Assembly: GCF_900107685.1 (NCBI RefSeq)
Contig: NZ_FNRQ01000009.1
Location: 1-64,000, forward strand
Direction of reading: 5' to 3'
From: Paraburkholderia sartisoli
GTDB lineage: Bacteria > Pseudomonadota > Gammaproteobacteria > Burkholderiales > Burkholderiaceae
DNA length: 64,000 nucleotides
The translations under genes and the position numbers were made by a program. The notes below the pieces were generated by a model. That model did not search any database. It was not told the DNA's origin and saw only the letters and a program-made list of their open reading frames with translations. Below, piece by piece: positions 7,737-16,151 of this stretch. Position 1 is the first letter of the stretch, and each line of letters begins with the position of its first letter.

Positions 7737-8396
7737 ATGCACGGGTTCGCCACGCAGATCATCAACTTCCTGGCCGCCATCCTGTTGCTGCTGTCGTTTG
7801 CGATGCTCAGCCAGCGCCGGATCCTGTCGCTGATTCACCTGTACACGCTGCAGGGCCTGACACTCGTGACAGCCAATCTCATCCTGGGATATGTCACCGC
7901 CGACATCCACCTCTACATCTCCGCCGCGCTGACGCTGGTGCTCAAGGTCGGCCTGATTCCCTGGATTCTTTACCGGCTGGTGCAGCGTCTGAACGTAAAG
8001 ACGGACGTCGAGTCCCTGCTCAATATTCCCACGACCCTTCTGGTCGGCATCGTGCTCGTGATCATTGCATTCAACGTCGCGTCGCCGGTCAGCCAGCTCG
8101 CCTCGTCGGTCGCGCGCGGCACGCTCGGCATCGCGCTCGCCTGCGTGCTGCTGTCGTTCATGATGATGATCACGCGCGCAAAGGCGATACCGCAGGTGAT
8201 CGGCTTCCTGTCGATGGAAAACGGCCTGTTTTTTGCCGCTGCCGCGGCGACGAACGGCATGCCGATGATCGTCGAACTCGGCATTGGACTCGATGTGCTG
8301 GTGGGCATCCTGATCCTCGGCGTGTTCATGTTCCAGATCCGCGAACAGTTCGACAGTCTGGACATTCATCACCTGGAAAAACTCAAGGATGACTGA
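7737..8396 (+). CDS. hyfE: HyfE-like membrane subunit
   Basis: A 219-aa membrane protein of the HyfE family (NuoK-related N-terminal part). About six to seven hydrophobic helices are visible, with LHLYISAALTLVLKVGLIPW and ITRAKAIPQVIGFLSMENG as family blocks. It is encoded between the NuoH-like and second antiporter-like subunits, as in hydrogenase-4 type operons. It overlaps hyfF by eight bases. Confidence 0.88.
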   Translation: MHGFATQIINFLAAILLLLSFAMLSQRRILSLIHLYTLQGLTLVTANLILGYVTADIHLYISAALTLVLKVGLIPWILYRLVQRLNVKTDVESLLNIPTTLLVGIVLVIIAFNVASPVSQLASSVARGTLGIALACVLLSFMMMITRAKAIPQVIGFLSMENGLFFAAAAATNGMPMIVELGIGLDVLVGILILGVFMFQIREQFDSLDIHHLEKLKDD

Positions 8397-9849
8397 AGCC
8401 TGGGTACTGCTGCTGGTTTTCGCGATCCCGCTCTTCGCAGGCGCAAGTCTGGCGCTCGTGGGGCAACACCCTGTCGCGGCGGAACTCAACGTCGGGTTCA
8501 GTTTTCTGACCTTTGCCGCCTCCATGCTGCTCGCCGTGCAAACCGTGGCGCACGGGCCTGCGTTCGCGCTCGGCAAGCTGTTCTTCGTCGATCCGCTCAA
8601 CGTATTCCTGGTCACGCTGACGGCCTTCGTCGGCTGGACCACGTCGATCTTTTCGCGGCCGTACATGCGCATCGAGCGTGACCGGGGCAAGATGACCGGC
8701 CCTCGCATGCGTCTCTACCACAGCATGTACCAGCTGTTCATCTTCGCGATGCTGCTCGCGCTGCTCACCAACAACATGGGCATCCTCTGGGTCGCCATGG
8801 AAGCCGCCACGCTCGCGACGGTGCTGCTGGTCAGCGTCTATCGCACGGCGGCAAGTCTCGAAGCCGCGTGGAAGTACTTCATCCTGTGCGGTGTCGGCAT
8901 CGCGCAGGCGCTGTTCGGCACGATCCTGCTCTATCTCGCCGCAAGCCGGCAGCTCGGCGGCGACGACGCACTGCTCTGGACCAGTCTGAACGCGGTCAAG
9001 GGCAGTCTCGACCCGACCATCATTTCGCTCGCGTTCGTGTTTCTGCTGATCGGCTACGGCACCAAGGTCGGCCTCGTGCCGATGCACAACTGGCTGCCCG
9101 ACGCGCATGCCGAAGGCCCCACGCCGATTTCCGCCGTGCTGTCCGGCCTGCTGCTCAACGTCGCGCTCTATGCGGTGCTGCGCTGCAAGGTACTGGCCGA
9201 TGGCGCACTCCACAACGGCCTGCCGGGATACCTGCTGGTGGGTTTCGGACTGGTCTCGGTGCTGGTCGCCACTTTTTCGCTATTCCGGCAGAAAGACGTC
9301 AAGCGGCTCTTTTCGTATTCGTCGATCGAGCACATGGGCCTGATGACGTTCGCCTTCGGGCTTGGCGGCCCGATCGCGACGTTTGCGGGCCTGCTCCACA
9401 TGACGGTGCATTCGCTGGTGAAGTCGGCCATCTTCTTCACCGTCGGGCATGCGGCCCAGAAGGCCGGCACCCAGGTGATCGACGACATCCGCGGCTTGTT
9501 GCGCGTGAGCCCAACCGTCGGGTGGGGCATGATGCTCGGGACGCTTGCGATCCTGGGCATGCCGCCATTCGGCGTCTTCGCGAGCGAGTTCCTGATTCTG
9601 ACCACCGCGATGAGCCAGCTCCCGTGGGCCACACCCTTCCTGTTGCTCACGCTTGCCGTGGCGTTCGCGGCCATCTTCGTGCGCGTGCAGGGCATGGTGT
9701 TCGGGGACACGACGGCCAGGGTTCTGGAACACTCGCCGGCGTTGCTGCCGGTATTCGTCCATCTCGGCATCGGCTTGATGCTGGGACTCTATATTCCGCC
9801 CTGGCTTGCGACGTGGTATCGGCAGGCGGCGGCCATGATCGCGGGGTGA
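8389..9849 (+). CDS. hyfF: HyfF-like antiporter-type membrane subunit
   Basis: A 486-aa NuoL/NuoN-type proton-translocating subunit, the second of the operon. It has about 14 membrane helices. Conserved stretches include WVAMEAATLATVLLVS, GYGTKVGLVPMHNWLPDAHAE with the buried lysine, and DVKRLFSYSSIEHMGLM. It follows hyfE with an overlapping start and precedes the large soluble subunit by three bases. The two antiporter-like subunits suggest that the complex pumps protons or sodium. Confidence 0.9.
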   Translation: MTEAWVLLLVFAIPLFAGASLALVGQHPVAAELNVGFSFLTFAASMLLAVQTVAHGPAFALGKLFFVDPLNVFLVTLTAFVGWTTSIFSRPYMRIERDRGKMTGPRMRLYHSMYQLFIFAMLLALLTNNMGILWVAMEAATLATVLLVSVYRTAASLEAAWKYFILCGVGIAQALFGTILLYLAASRQLGGDDALLWTSLNAVKGSLDPTIISLAFVFLLIGYGTKVGLVPMHNWLPDAHAEGPTPISAVLSGLLLNVALYAVLRCKVLADGALHNGLPGYLLVGFGLVSVLVATFSLFRQKDVKRLFSYSSIEHMGLMTFAFGLGGPIATFAGLLHMTVHSLVKSAIFFTVGHAAQKAGTQVIDDIRGLLRVSPTVGWGMMLGTLAILGMPPFGVFASEFLILTTAMSQLPWATPFLLLTLAVAFAAIFVRVQGMVFGDTTARVLEHSPALLPVFVHLGIGLMLGLYIPPWLATWYRQAAAMIAG

Positions 9850-9852
9850 CGC

Positions 9853-11415
9853 ATGCGCATCGAGGCGTTCGGGTTTCCCAACCTGGTCCGTCTGTCGGCA
9901 TTTGCGGGCAGGTCTTCGGCTTTTCTCGCACGGGTCGACCATGACACGTGGGCCCGCACCGCCAGCACGGTGCGCGAGGCGGGTGGCCGTCTGATCTCGC
10001 TGTGGGGTGCCGAAGAGACGGTGGGCATCTTCGTGATCTCCGCGGCCTATGCACTGGAAGACGGCATCCTGTGGCTTCAGTCGCCGGTGGGCGACGGGCG
10101 TGGGGAGCGCGACGGATACCCGGATATATCGGCGATCTTTCCGTGCGCGACACGCATGCAACGGGCCGTCTACGATCTGGTCGGGCTGCGTGCGACCGGC
10201 GCTGAAGATACACGGCCGTGGCTGAATCATGGCAACTGGCCGGCCGATTACTTTCCGTTGCGGAAATTGTCCTCCGGGACCGAGCGGTTTGAATCGCAGG
10301 AAGCGGACTACCCGTTCGTCCACGTCGAGGGTGACGGTGTCCACGAGATTGCCGTCGGTCCGATCCACGCAGGCGTGATCGAGCCCGCGCACTTTCGCTT
10401 CTCGGTTGTCGGCGAAAAGGTGTTGCGCCTCGAGGAGCGGCTGGGCTATGCGCACCGGGGAATCGAGCGGCTGTTCGAGCACGTGCCCGCGCTCGACGGA
10501 CACCGTCTCGCGGGACGCATCGCCGGCGACACCACGGTTGCCTTTACGTGGGCCTATTGCATGGCGGTCGAGCGCGCGATGAACGGACGGATTCCGCCGC
10601 GCGCGCAGTGGTTGCGGGCGCTGCTGCTGGAGCGCGAACGCATTGCCAACCACCTGGGCGATCTTGGGGCGCTCGGCAACGATGCAGGGTTTGCCTACGG
10701 CCTCGCGCAATTTTCCCGTCTGAAGGAAGACTGGCTACGTCTGAACAATCAGGCGTTCGGACATCGCTATCTGATGGACCAGATCGTTCCCGGGGGGATG
10801 TCAACGGACGTGGATGCGCGCTTCATCACCGCGATACTGACGCAGTGCGACCAGATTGACACGCAGGTTCGCGTGATGCAGAACATTTACGACGACCAGT
10901 CAGGGTTGCAGGATCGCTTTGCAGGTGCTGGCATCCTCTCCGCAAGCGTGGCGGAGCACTTCGGTGTGTACGGGCTGGTGGGACGTGCAAGCGGCCGGAA
11001 AATCGATGTGCGCGTCGATCACCCGTACGCCCCCTACCACGAGGTTCAGGTGCAGGCAGTCAGCGACGATCGGGGTGACGTGGCCGCCCGGGTCGCGGTG
11101 CGGTTCAACGAGATCTACGAATCGGTGCGGTTGATCCGGACGCTCCTCGCCGACCTGCCCGGCGGTAACGTCGTCACGCCGGTTGAACACGCAGGCTCGC
11201 CTTCCTGTGGGGTCGGCTGGATTGAAGGCTGGCGCGGCGATGTCTTCATCGCACTCGAGACCGGGGCTGACGGGACCATTTTGCGCTGTCACTGCCATGA
11301 CCCGTCGTGGCAGAACTGGCCGGCACTGGAACACGCGATCATCGGCAATATCGTTCCCGATTTCCCGCTGATCAACAAGTCATTCAGTCTGAACTACGCG
11401 GGACACGACCTGTAA
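9853..11415 (+). CDS. hyfG: HyfG-like large subunit (NuoC-NuoD fusion) without [NiFe] ligands
   Basis: A 520-aa protein with an N-terminal NuoC-like domain (about 1-150) and a NuoD/hydrogenase-large-subunit domain. The family block GYAHRGIERLF is present. Where HycE/HyfG hydrogenases have RVCGIC, this protein reads RIAGDT (residues about 222-227). The C-terminal DPCxxC pair is also absent; the end reads DPSWQNWPALEHA and then INKSFSLNYAGHDL. Without these four cysteines no [NiFe] centre can form. It is therefore an Ehr-type subunit, and its redox partner is unknown. The stop shares one base with the hyfI start. Confidence 0.88.
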   Translation: MRIEAFGFPNLVRLSAFAGRSSAFLARVDHDTWARTASTVREAGGRLISLWGAEETVGIFVISAAYALEDGILWLQSPVGDGRGERDGYPDISAIFPCATRMQRAVYDLVGLRATGAEDTRPWLNHGNWPADYFPLRKLSSGTERFESQEADYPFVHVEGDGVHEIAVGPIHAGVIEPAHFRFSVVGEKVLRLEERLGYAHRGIERLFEHVPALDGHRLAGRIAGDTTVAFTWAYCMAVERAMNGRIPPRAQWLRALLLERERIANHLGDLGALGNDAGFAYGLAQFSRLKEDWLRLNNQAFGHRYLMDQIVPGGMSTDVDARFITAILTQCDQIDTQVRVMQNIYDDQSGLQDRFAGAGILSASVAEHFGVYGLVGRASGRKIDVRVDHPYAPYHEVQVQAVSDDRGDVAARVAVRFNEIYESVRLIRTLLADLPGGNVVTPVEHAGSPSCGVGWIEGWRGDVFIALETGADGTILRCHCHDPSWQNWPALEHAIIGNIVPDFPLINKSFSLNYAGHDL

Positions 11416-11942
11416 TGTGGCAACTTCTCAAACAGATCGCGAGAACCGGCACGCCGGATACGCGCGTGCCTGAAAGCGATGACGCGTGGCGCACCGAAAG
11501 CCAGCAGATCCAGCAGGACATACTCGACGTACTGGGCCGTGCGCTGTGCATTCGCGCGATCGACTCGGGCTCGTGCAACGGATGCGAACTGGAAATCCAG
11601 GCACTCAACAATCCGTACTACAACATCGAAGGTCTGGGTATCAGGTTCGTCGCAAGTCCCCGCCATGCCGACATGCTGCTCGTCACTGGCTCGCTGACAC
11701 TGAACATGAAGGAAGCGGTGCGGCGGGCCTATGAAGCGACGCCCCATCCGAAGCTGGTCGTCGCAGTTGGCGAGTGCGCCTGCACCGGCGGCATGTTCAA
11801 GGAAAGCTACGCCGTATGCGGACCGCTCTCGAAACTACTTCCTGTCGACGTCACGGTGCCGGGTTGTCCGCCACCCCCCATCGATATCATGAGAGGCATT
11901 CTCACCGCGCTTCGTGTGAAACGCACGATGCTCGCGCCGTGA
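11415..11942 (+). CDS. hyfI: HyfI-like small subunit (NuoB family, [4Fe-4S] protein)
   Basis: A 175-aa NuoB/HycG/HyfI-family protein. The ATG at 11415 shares its A with the hyfG stop. The four cysteine positions expected for the proximal N2-type cluster are all present: CNGCELE, GECACTGG and VPGCPPPP. The small subunit therefore keeps its iron-sulfur cluster while the large subunit has lost the nickel site. It is the last gene of the operon. No ferredoxin-type subunits (HyfA, HyfH) are encoded in the operon. Confidence 0.9.
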   Translation: MWQLLKQIARTGTPDTRVPESDDAWRTESQQIQQDILDVLGRALCIRAIDSGSCNGCELEIQALNNPYYNIEGLGIRFVASPRHADMLLVTGSLTLNMKEAVRRAYEATPHPKLVVAVGECACTGGMFKESYAVCGPLSKLLPVDVTVPGCPPPPIDIMRGILTALRVKRTMLAP

Positions 11943-12020
11943 TCACCGGTCACGACATACGATGCTCACAGTATTCATGCGTGAGGGTTCCGCGCACGCG
12001 CGAACGACTGAAGTCCACGA

Positions 12021-12623
12021 TCACCGTTGCCAGCCTCGTGGCGGTGCCGGCGATGTGGGCGAGACACGCACCGGGATGAGCGCGAGCGAGGCGCGCGCAA
12101 CGATGTATGTCTGAGGCGGAGAAGGCTTTGATTCAGTGGATGGCGTGCTGGGTTCCACAACACCGTCCGCACCGGTCTGCCTCGGCCCCCGGACGACGAG
12201 AACCGGGATCTGACAATGCGTGAGCACCTTCTGGGTTTCACTGCCGAGAAACAAGGCACGCATGCCGCCCCGGCCGTGGGACGCCATGACAATGAGATCG
12301 CAGTTCCGTTGCGCTGCAACGCGGATAATCGCCTCGTACGGGTGAGCGTGGTTCCTCGTCACCGTATCGCACTCGATACCGGCCTGGGTGGCCGCTTTTG
12401 TGACGGCGAGGAGATAGTTCTCCGCGTGCTGTCGGGTAACCTGAATGAACTGGTCCTCGGTGTCCGCGATCATCTCGGTGCCATACGCCAGGACATGATA
12501 TTCCGGAGTGACATGGAGCCCCGTGACCCTGGCGCCGCTTTCCGTGGCAAGCGTCACCGCCATCTGGATCGCGGCTTCGGAGAGAGCCGACCCGTCAGTC
12601 GGCACCAGCAGATGCTTGAACAT
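12021..12623 (-). CDS. universal stress protein UspA family
   Basis: A 200-aa single-domain Usp. It begins MFKHLLVPTDGSALSE and ends its core with the ATP-binding signature GRGGMRALFLGSETQ (GxxG-x9-GS pattern), so it is of the nucleotide-binding class. About 45 extra residues follow the usual 150-residue domain. The ATG at 12623 is fixed by AAGGAG seven bases upstream. It converges on the end of the hyf-like operon; no functional link to it is shown. Confidence 0.9.
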   Translation of the reverse strand: MFKHLLVPTDGSALSEAAIQMAVTLATESGARVTGLHVTPEYHVLAYGTEMIADTEDQFIQVTRQHAENYLLAVTKAATQAGIECDTVTRNHAHPYEAIIRVAAQRNCDLIVMASHGRGGMRALFLGSETQKVLTHCQIPVLVVRGPRQTGADGVVEPSTPSTESKPSPPQTYIVARASLALIPVRVSPTSPAPPRGWQR

Positions 12624-12948
12624 ACGTTTCTCCTTACGTTCAGGCCTGGTCGTCTTGAAGTCCTGTCCGAAGCTCGCTGCTCGAGCCCGGCACGCCTGAA
12701 TCAAGGCGATTCCTTTCAGTATAGTCAGCTTTGCGACGCCTGGCAGGCCGACTGATTCTGTGGCAGAGTACTGCGCGCGGATCTCACCGAAGTTGGATCA
12801 TCCGGTGTCGTTCCCGGTTCGCTCAGAGCGCACCAGACGCACGGCCTGCGGCTTGTCGCGGGCCTTCCCGTCATTCGGCTATGTCACGCACCAGATCAAA
12901 CGTTGGGTCAGCATTGTTGCGGCTCAAGCGTCTTTCGAAAAACCTGCA
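12624..12948. other. intergenic stretch between divergent usp and exported-protein genes
   Basis: A divergent spacer of 325 bases. It should hold promoters for both neighbours, but no convincing -35/-10 pair, hairpin or repeat was found by eye. A reading frame crosses it (from 12760) but shows no coding character before the signal peptide of the next gene. Confidence 0.5.
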
Positions 12949-13281
12949 ATGACACCCATCAAGTTCATTCTCCGCTACACGGCTGTGCCGTTCATGGCGA
13001 TCGTCGCGGTCGTCTCCTGGGCCTCACATCACGCGTCCGCCGAAATCGACGCTCGACAGTACGCGGCATTATCGGGCGCCTATGCGAGCTTCCCGGTGAA
13101 CCTCCGGCGTGATATCGGGCAGGCGCTGCAATCGGGGAAGCTGAGCAAGTGGGATTACTCGTCGCTTGTACGGGAATCGCTCGACGATGGGGTTGTTCTC
13201 GACTGGCCGTCAGACGCCAAGGCAGACGTGGGTACCGAACGGGAAAAGCTGACAGCACTCGTCAAGGCAGACCGACTCTGA
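12949..13281 (+). CDS. small exported hypothetical protein
   Basis: A 110-aa protein with an apparent N-terminal signal peptide (hydrophobic stretch YTAVPFMAIVAVVSWASHHASA, cleavage likely after ASA). The mature part of about 80 residues is hydrophilic. No known family was recognised. The ATG at 12949 is chosen because it starts exactly at the signal peptide, though no good ribosome-binding site is seen. A small antisense frame overlaps its 3' end. Confidence 0.6.
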   Translation: MTPIKFILRYTAVPFMAIVAVVSWASHHASAEIDARQYAALSGAYASFPVNLRRDIGQALQSGKLSKWDYSSLVRESLDDGVVLDWPSDAKADVGTEREKLTALVKADRL

Positions 13282-13367
13282 GCCGTACCGCTACCGGACG
13301 AATCGCTGGGGCCCGTCCCGACGTCCGGTTCAGGCAAATCGTTATCGGGGTCTGGCGTGCTGCTCAT
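13155..13367 (-). CDS. small Ser/Asp-rich hypothetical protein
   Basis: A 70-aa frame from the ATG at 13367, preceded by a strong ribosome-binding site (AAGGAGG, five bases upstream). The product is acidic and low-complexity (PEPDVGTGPSDSSGSG). Similar acidic 'GPSDSSDSG' proteins occur in Burkholderia from memory, which was not checked here. The last 127 bases lie antisense to the exported-protein gene, so either the C-terminal part is fortuitous or the two genes truly overlap. Confidence 0.4.
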   Translation of the reverse strand: MSSTPDPDNDLPEPDVGTGPSDSSGSGTAQSRSALTSAVSFSRSVPTSALASDGQSRTTPSSSDSRTSDE

Positions 13368-13610
13368 GGCACCCTCCTTCATCGAAAGCGCTGCCGCGAG
13401 CGCGAGCAGGCGGCGGCCACACGGGCATTCATGACCCGGCAGACGGTGCGCCAGGCAAACTGGCCAGCACGTTGTTCTGATGGAGCCGGCACGGCGACGC
13501 TCCAACGCGGCTCCGGATGCCGCCGAAGAAACCCGCACGCAATCAAACCTTTCTTTTTCCTTTCTGTTGAGATTTAATAGGGACGGTCCTTTACCTCAAC
13601 GGAGTAGCGT

Positions 13611-13703
13611 ATGTCACCTTTTATGCAAGGCGCGGTCACCCTCGGTGGCTGCATCGGTGTGTTTGCATTTGTCGTCAGCGTGATCGAGATGCTGGCCAAC
13701 TGA
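13611..13703 (+). CDS. 30-residue single-helix membrane protein
   Basis: A very short gene: ATG at 13611, stop at 13701-13703. GGAG lies seven bases upstream. The product is MSPFMQGAVTLGG, then a hydrophobic helix (CIGVFAFVVSVIEML) and a short AN end. This is the composition of bacterial small single-pass inner membrane proteins. No family is known to me; the ribosome-binding site and uninterrupted hydrophobic segment are the evidence. Confidence 0.5.
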   Translation: MSPFMQGAVTLGGCIGVFAFVVSVIEMLAN

Positions 13704-13836
13704 GACCGTGGCCGCACCGCAGGCCAGGCATTTGAACCGCAATCCGCGGAACCCTTCGCCCGACCGCGAACTGTCAGCAGGTCTTTCTTTAATCACACGA
13801 TTGAACGGGAACAGAACCAGAACCAGAACGCGAAAA

Positions 13837-13869
13837 CGCCCGCTGCGTGATGCGATCACACAGCGGGCG
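13837..13869. terminator. hairpin terminator between the small membrane gene and kdgT
   Basis: A nine-base perfect stem CGCCCGCTG / CAGCGGGCG encloses a second stem GTGAT / ATCAC around GCG. On the minus strand it is followed by GTTTTCG, and on the plus strand by TGTCTTTATT. It lies 36 bases past the kdgT stop, so it probably ends the kdgT transcript and may act in both directions. Confidence 0.75.
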
Positions 13870-13904
13870 TGTCTTTATTCACGCTCCAGGCGACGCGTAA
13901 AAGA

Positions 13905-14921
13905 TCACACGCGAACGTCGCGCTCGTTCAGCGGTTGTGCCGTCGCGTCCGCGATCTCCTTGCGCAACGCATCGCGCGCCTGATGCCTGCGCACCCATAG
14001 CGCCGTGAGAATCGGCACGAGAATCGCGGTCACGAGGCAGGCAGTCGCCACCATCGCCGTTGCGGCCGGCACCAGCGGCTTGAAGCGCGGAATCATCTCG
14101 CCGATGATCGCCGGATTCGCCACCGCCGCCCCCGCCGTCGACGACGCCGCGAGTCCCGCCGCGCCGTTGCCGCCCGCAATCCAGCGGTCAGCCAGGATAA
14201 GCGGAATGCCCGTCACGACGATCACGCCGAGGCCGATCAGGACGCCCGGCAGTCCGCTCGTGGCGATCACGTGCAGGTCGATGCCGTTGCCAAGCGCAAA
14301 GCCGAAGAACGGAATCAGCGGATGCACGCAGCGGCCGAACAGGTCGCGCAGGTCGCGATCGAGATTGCCGAGCACGAAGCCCACGATAAACGGCAGCACC
14401 GCGCCCGCGAACAGCCGCGGCTCGAAGAACGCGACGCCGGTCGCGCCGAGAATCAGCATGCTGATAAGCGGTCCCGATTCGACCGACATCAGCACGAACG
14501 CGCCCGCCTCTTCCCGCGTGCCGTATTGCTGCATCACGGCGGCGTAGAGACCGCCGTTGGTCATGTCCATCGAGGTCGTGATCGCGAGCACCGAGAGGCC
14601 GGCGAAGAGCCCCGCCTTCACGCCATCCACTGGAATGAAGTGCGAAGCGACGATCGTCGCGACCCATGCGACGATCATTTTCGTCACGAGCAGCGTGCCC
14701 GACTTGCGCAGGACCACACCGGTCGCCCGCAGGTTGATCGTCGCGCCCATGCAGAAGAACCACACCGCCAGAATCGGCACGGTGCCGGCAATCAGCCCGT
14801 TCGTGAAGGACCCGAAGTACTTCCCGGCGCCCGGCGCAAATGTGTGGACACAGGCGCCCAGCAGCAGCGGCACCAGCATCAGGCCGCCAGGTACGCGGTC
14901 GATGGCCTTCTTGATATTCAT
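13905..14921 (-). CDS. kdgT: 2-keto-3-deoxygluconate permease KdgT
   Basis: A 338-aa membrane transporter of the KdgT family, importing 2-keto-3-deoxygluconate by proton symport. About ten helices are visible; family blocks include GACVHTFAPGAGKYFGSFT near residue 25 and SSTAGAAVANPA. The ATG at 14921 has GGAGGAGG just upstream. The gene is divergent from kduI. Its role fits pectin/hexuronate breakdown together with kduI and kduD. Confidence 0.92.
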   Translation of the reverse strand: MNIKKAIDRVPGGLMLVPLLLGACVHTFAPGAGKYFGSFTNGLIAGTVPILAVWFFCMGATINLRATGVVLRKSGTLLVTKMIVAWVATIVASHFIPVDGVKAGLFAGLSVLAITTSMDMTNGGLYAAVMQQYGTREEAGAFVLMSVESGPLISMLILGATGVAFFEPRLFAGAVLPFIVGFVLGNLDRDLRDLFGRCVHPLIPFFGFALGNGIDLHVIATSGLPGVLIGLGVIVVTGIPLILADRWIAGGNGAAGLAASSTAGAAVANPAIIGEMIPRFKPLVPAATAMVATACLVTAILVPILTALWVRRHQARDALRKEIADATAQPLNERDVRV

Positions 14922-15027
14922 GCCTCCTCCATGGACTTTGCGTCCTGTTGTCGGGTCGGTGACCCAGGGTGATGTCCCGTTCATGTGACGGCCTGCTCCC
15001 TTTCGGCGCAATATAGCATCGCTAAAA

Positions 15028-15040
15028 GGAACGCTGTTCC
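15028..15040. promoter_or_regulatory. candidate IclR/KdgR-type operator 1
   Basis: A 13-base perfect palindrome, GGAAC-GCT-GTTCC, 107 bases before the kdgT start. It shares the GGAnC-N3-GTTCC pattern with the site at 15120-15142. IclR-family repressors bind short GGAAC-type palindromes, and an IclR-family gene lies three genes away. It is located in the 327-base divergent spacer 14922-15248, which contains no gene. Confidence 0.55.
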
Positions 15041-15119
15041 GTTTATTTAGAGGTTGAAGGTAATCGTTTACCCGAAAGCCACACGATGGCCTTGTCAGTC
15101 GCAGCGTGACCGTGCAATA

Positions 15120-15142
15120 TTTTCGGACCAATGTTCCGAAAA
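15120..15142. promoter_or_regulatory. candidate IclR/KdgR-type operator 2
   Basis: An inverted repeat TTTTCGGA-N7-TCCGAAAA whose inner part (GGACC-AAT-GTTCC) matches operator 1. It lies 107 bases before kduI. The placement of one copy nearer each divergent gene suggests coordinated repression of kdgT and kduI-kduD by the local IclR-type regulator. Confidence 0.55.
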
Positions 15143-15248
15143 ATGGATATGCGCTACAGTCTCGCCTGGTCCGGCGCGGCGGGACGGCGCCCAGACCGGC
15201 AGCAACCATCGTGCATGGGACCAGAGCAAGACACCACGGAGACGAACA

Positions 15249-16085
15249 ATGGAAGTGAGACAGAGCATCAACAGCGAGTACGCGAAGACACTGGATACGG
15301 CCGGATTGCGCAGGGAGTTTCTCGTCGGCGAGGTGTTCGAGCCCGACACGCTGAAGCTCACTTACAGCCATATCGACCGCATCATCGTGGGCGGCGTGCT
15401 GCCCGCCACGCGCGCGGTCGAAGTCCCGGGTTCGCTTGGCAAGGCGATCGGCGTCGGTTATCTGCTTGAGCGCCGCGAACTTGGCGCGATCAACATCGGC
15501 GGCGACGGCTGGGTCGATGTGGACGGCACGCGTTATCCCGTTCGCAACGAAGAGGCGATCTACATCGGCAAGGGCGCGCAGTCGATCGCGTTCGGCAGTG
15601 AAGACGCCGCGCGCCCCGCGAAGTTCTACCTGAACTGCGCACCGGCACACGTGTCGTATCCGACCCGCACGGTTTCGCTCGCGCAGGCGTCGCCGCAGAC
15701 GCTCGGCGATCCGGCCACGAGCAATCGCCGCACGATCTACAAGTTCATCGTCCCGGAGGTGCTGCCTACCTGCCAGCTCTCGATGGGCATGACGAAACTC
15801 GAACCGGGCAACCTCTGGAACACGATGCCGTGCCACACGCACGAGCGCCGCATGGAGGTGTATTTCTATTTCAACATCGCTGACGATGCGGCCGTCTTCC
15901 ACATGATGGGCGAGCCGGGCGAGACGCGGCACATTGTCGTGCATAACGAGCAGGCCGTGATTTCGCCCAGCTGGTCGATTCACTCGGGCGTCGGCACGCG
16001 GGCCTACACGTTCATCTGGGGCATGGTCGGCGAAAACCAGGTGTTCGGCGATATGGATCACGTCGCCGTGAAGGACCTGCGCTGA
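15249..16085 (+). CDS. kduI: 5-dehydro-4-deoxy-D-glucuronate isomerase KduI
   Basis: A 278-aa cupin-type isomerase that converts 5-keto-4-deoxyuronate to 2,5-diketo-3-deoxygluconate in pectin/hexuronate catabolism. The zinc-binding cupin motif is seen as CHTHERRMEVYFYF, with a later histidine in SWSIHSG. Full length for the family. The frame is open further upstream, but the ATG at 15249 follows GGAGA and gives the normal N-terminus (MEVRQSINSEY). It is followed by kduD with a 66-base gap. Confidence 0.94.
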   Translation: MEVRQSINSEYAKTLDTAGLRREFLVGEVFEPDTLKLTYSHIDRIIVGGVLPATRAVEVPGSLGKAIGVGYLLERRELGAINIGGDGWVDVDGTRYPVRNEEAIYIGKGAQSIAFGSEDAARPAKFYLNCAPAHVSYPTRTVSLAQASPQTLGDPATSNRRTIYKFIVPEVLPTCQLSMGMTKLEPGNLWNTMPCHTHERRMEVYFYFNIADDAAVFHMMGEPGETRHIVVHNEQAVISPSWSIHSGVGTRAYTFIWGMVGENQVFGDMDHVAVKDLR

Positions 16086-16151
16086 CAGCCGGCCCGTTTC
16101 CCGGGCCAGACTAAACACACACACCACACCGGCATAACAGGGGCTTACGCA

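Noticed and set aside
6732..8708. 658-codon open frame antisense to the hyfC, hyfE and hyfF genes
   Set aside because: Its product is dominated by Arg, Glu, Gln and Asp with no known domain, as expected for the reverse complement of GC-rich membrane genes. The plus-strand genes here are clear family members.
9280..10710. 476-codon minus-strand frame across hyfF and hyfG
   Set aside because: Antisense to well-conserved genes, low-complexity basic/acidic composition, no family match.
4780..11942. Functional formate hydrogenlyase / hydrogenase-4
   Set aside because: The catalytic cysteines for nickel-iron are absent in the large subunit and no formate dehydrogenase, ferredoxin subunit or maturation gene is present in the operon.
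14922..16127. Long N-terminal extension of the kdgT frame
   Set aside because: The extension runs antisense through kduI. The ATG at 14921 with GGAGGAGG gives the normal KdgT length.
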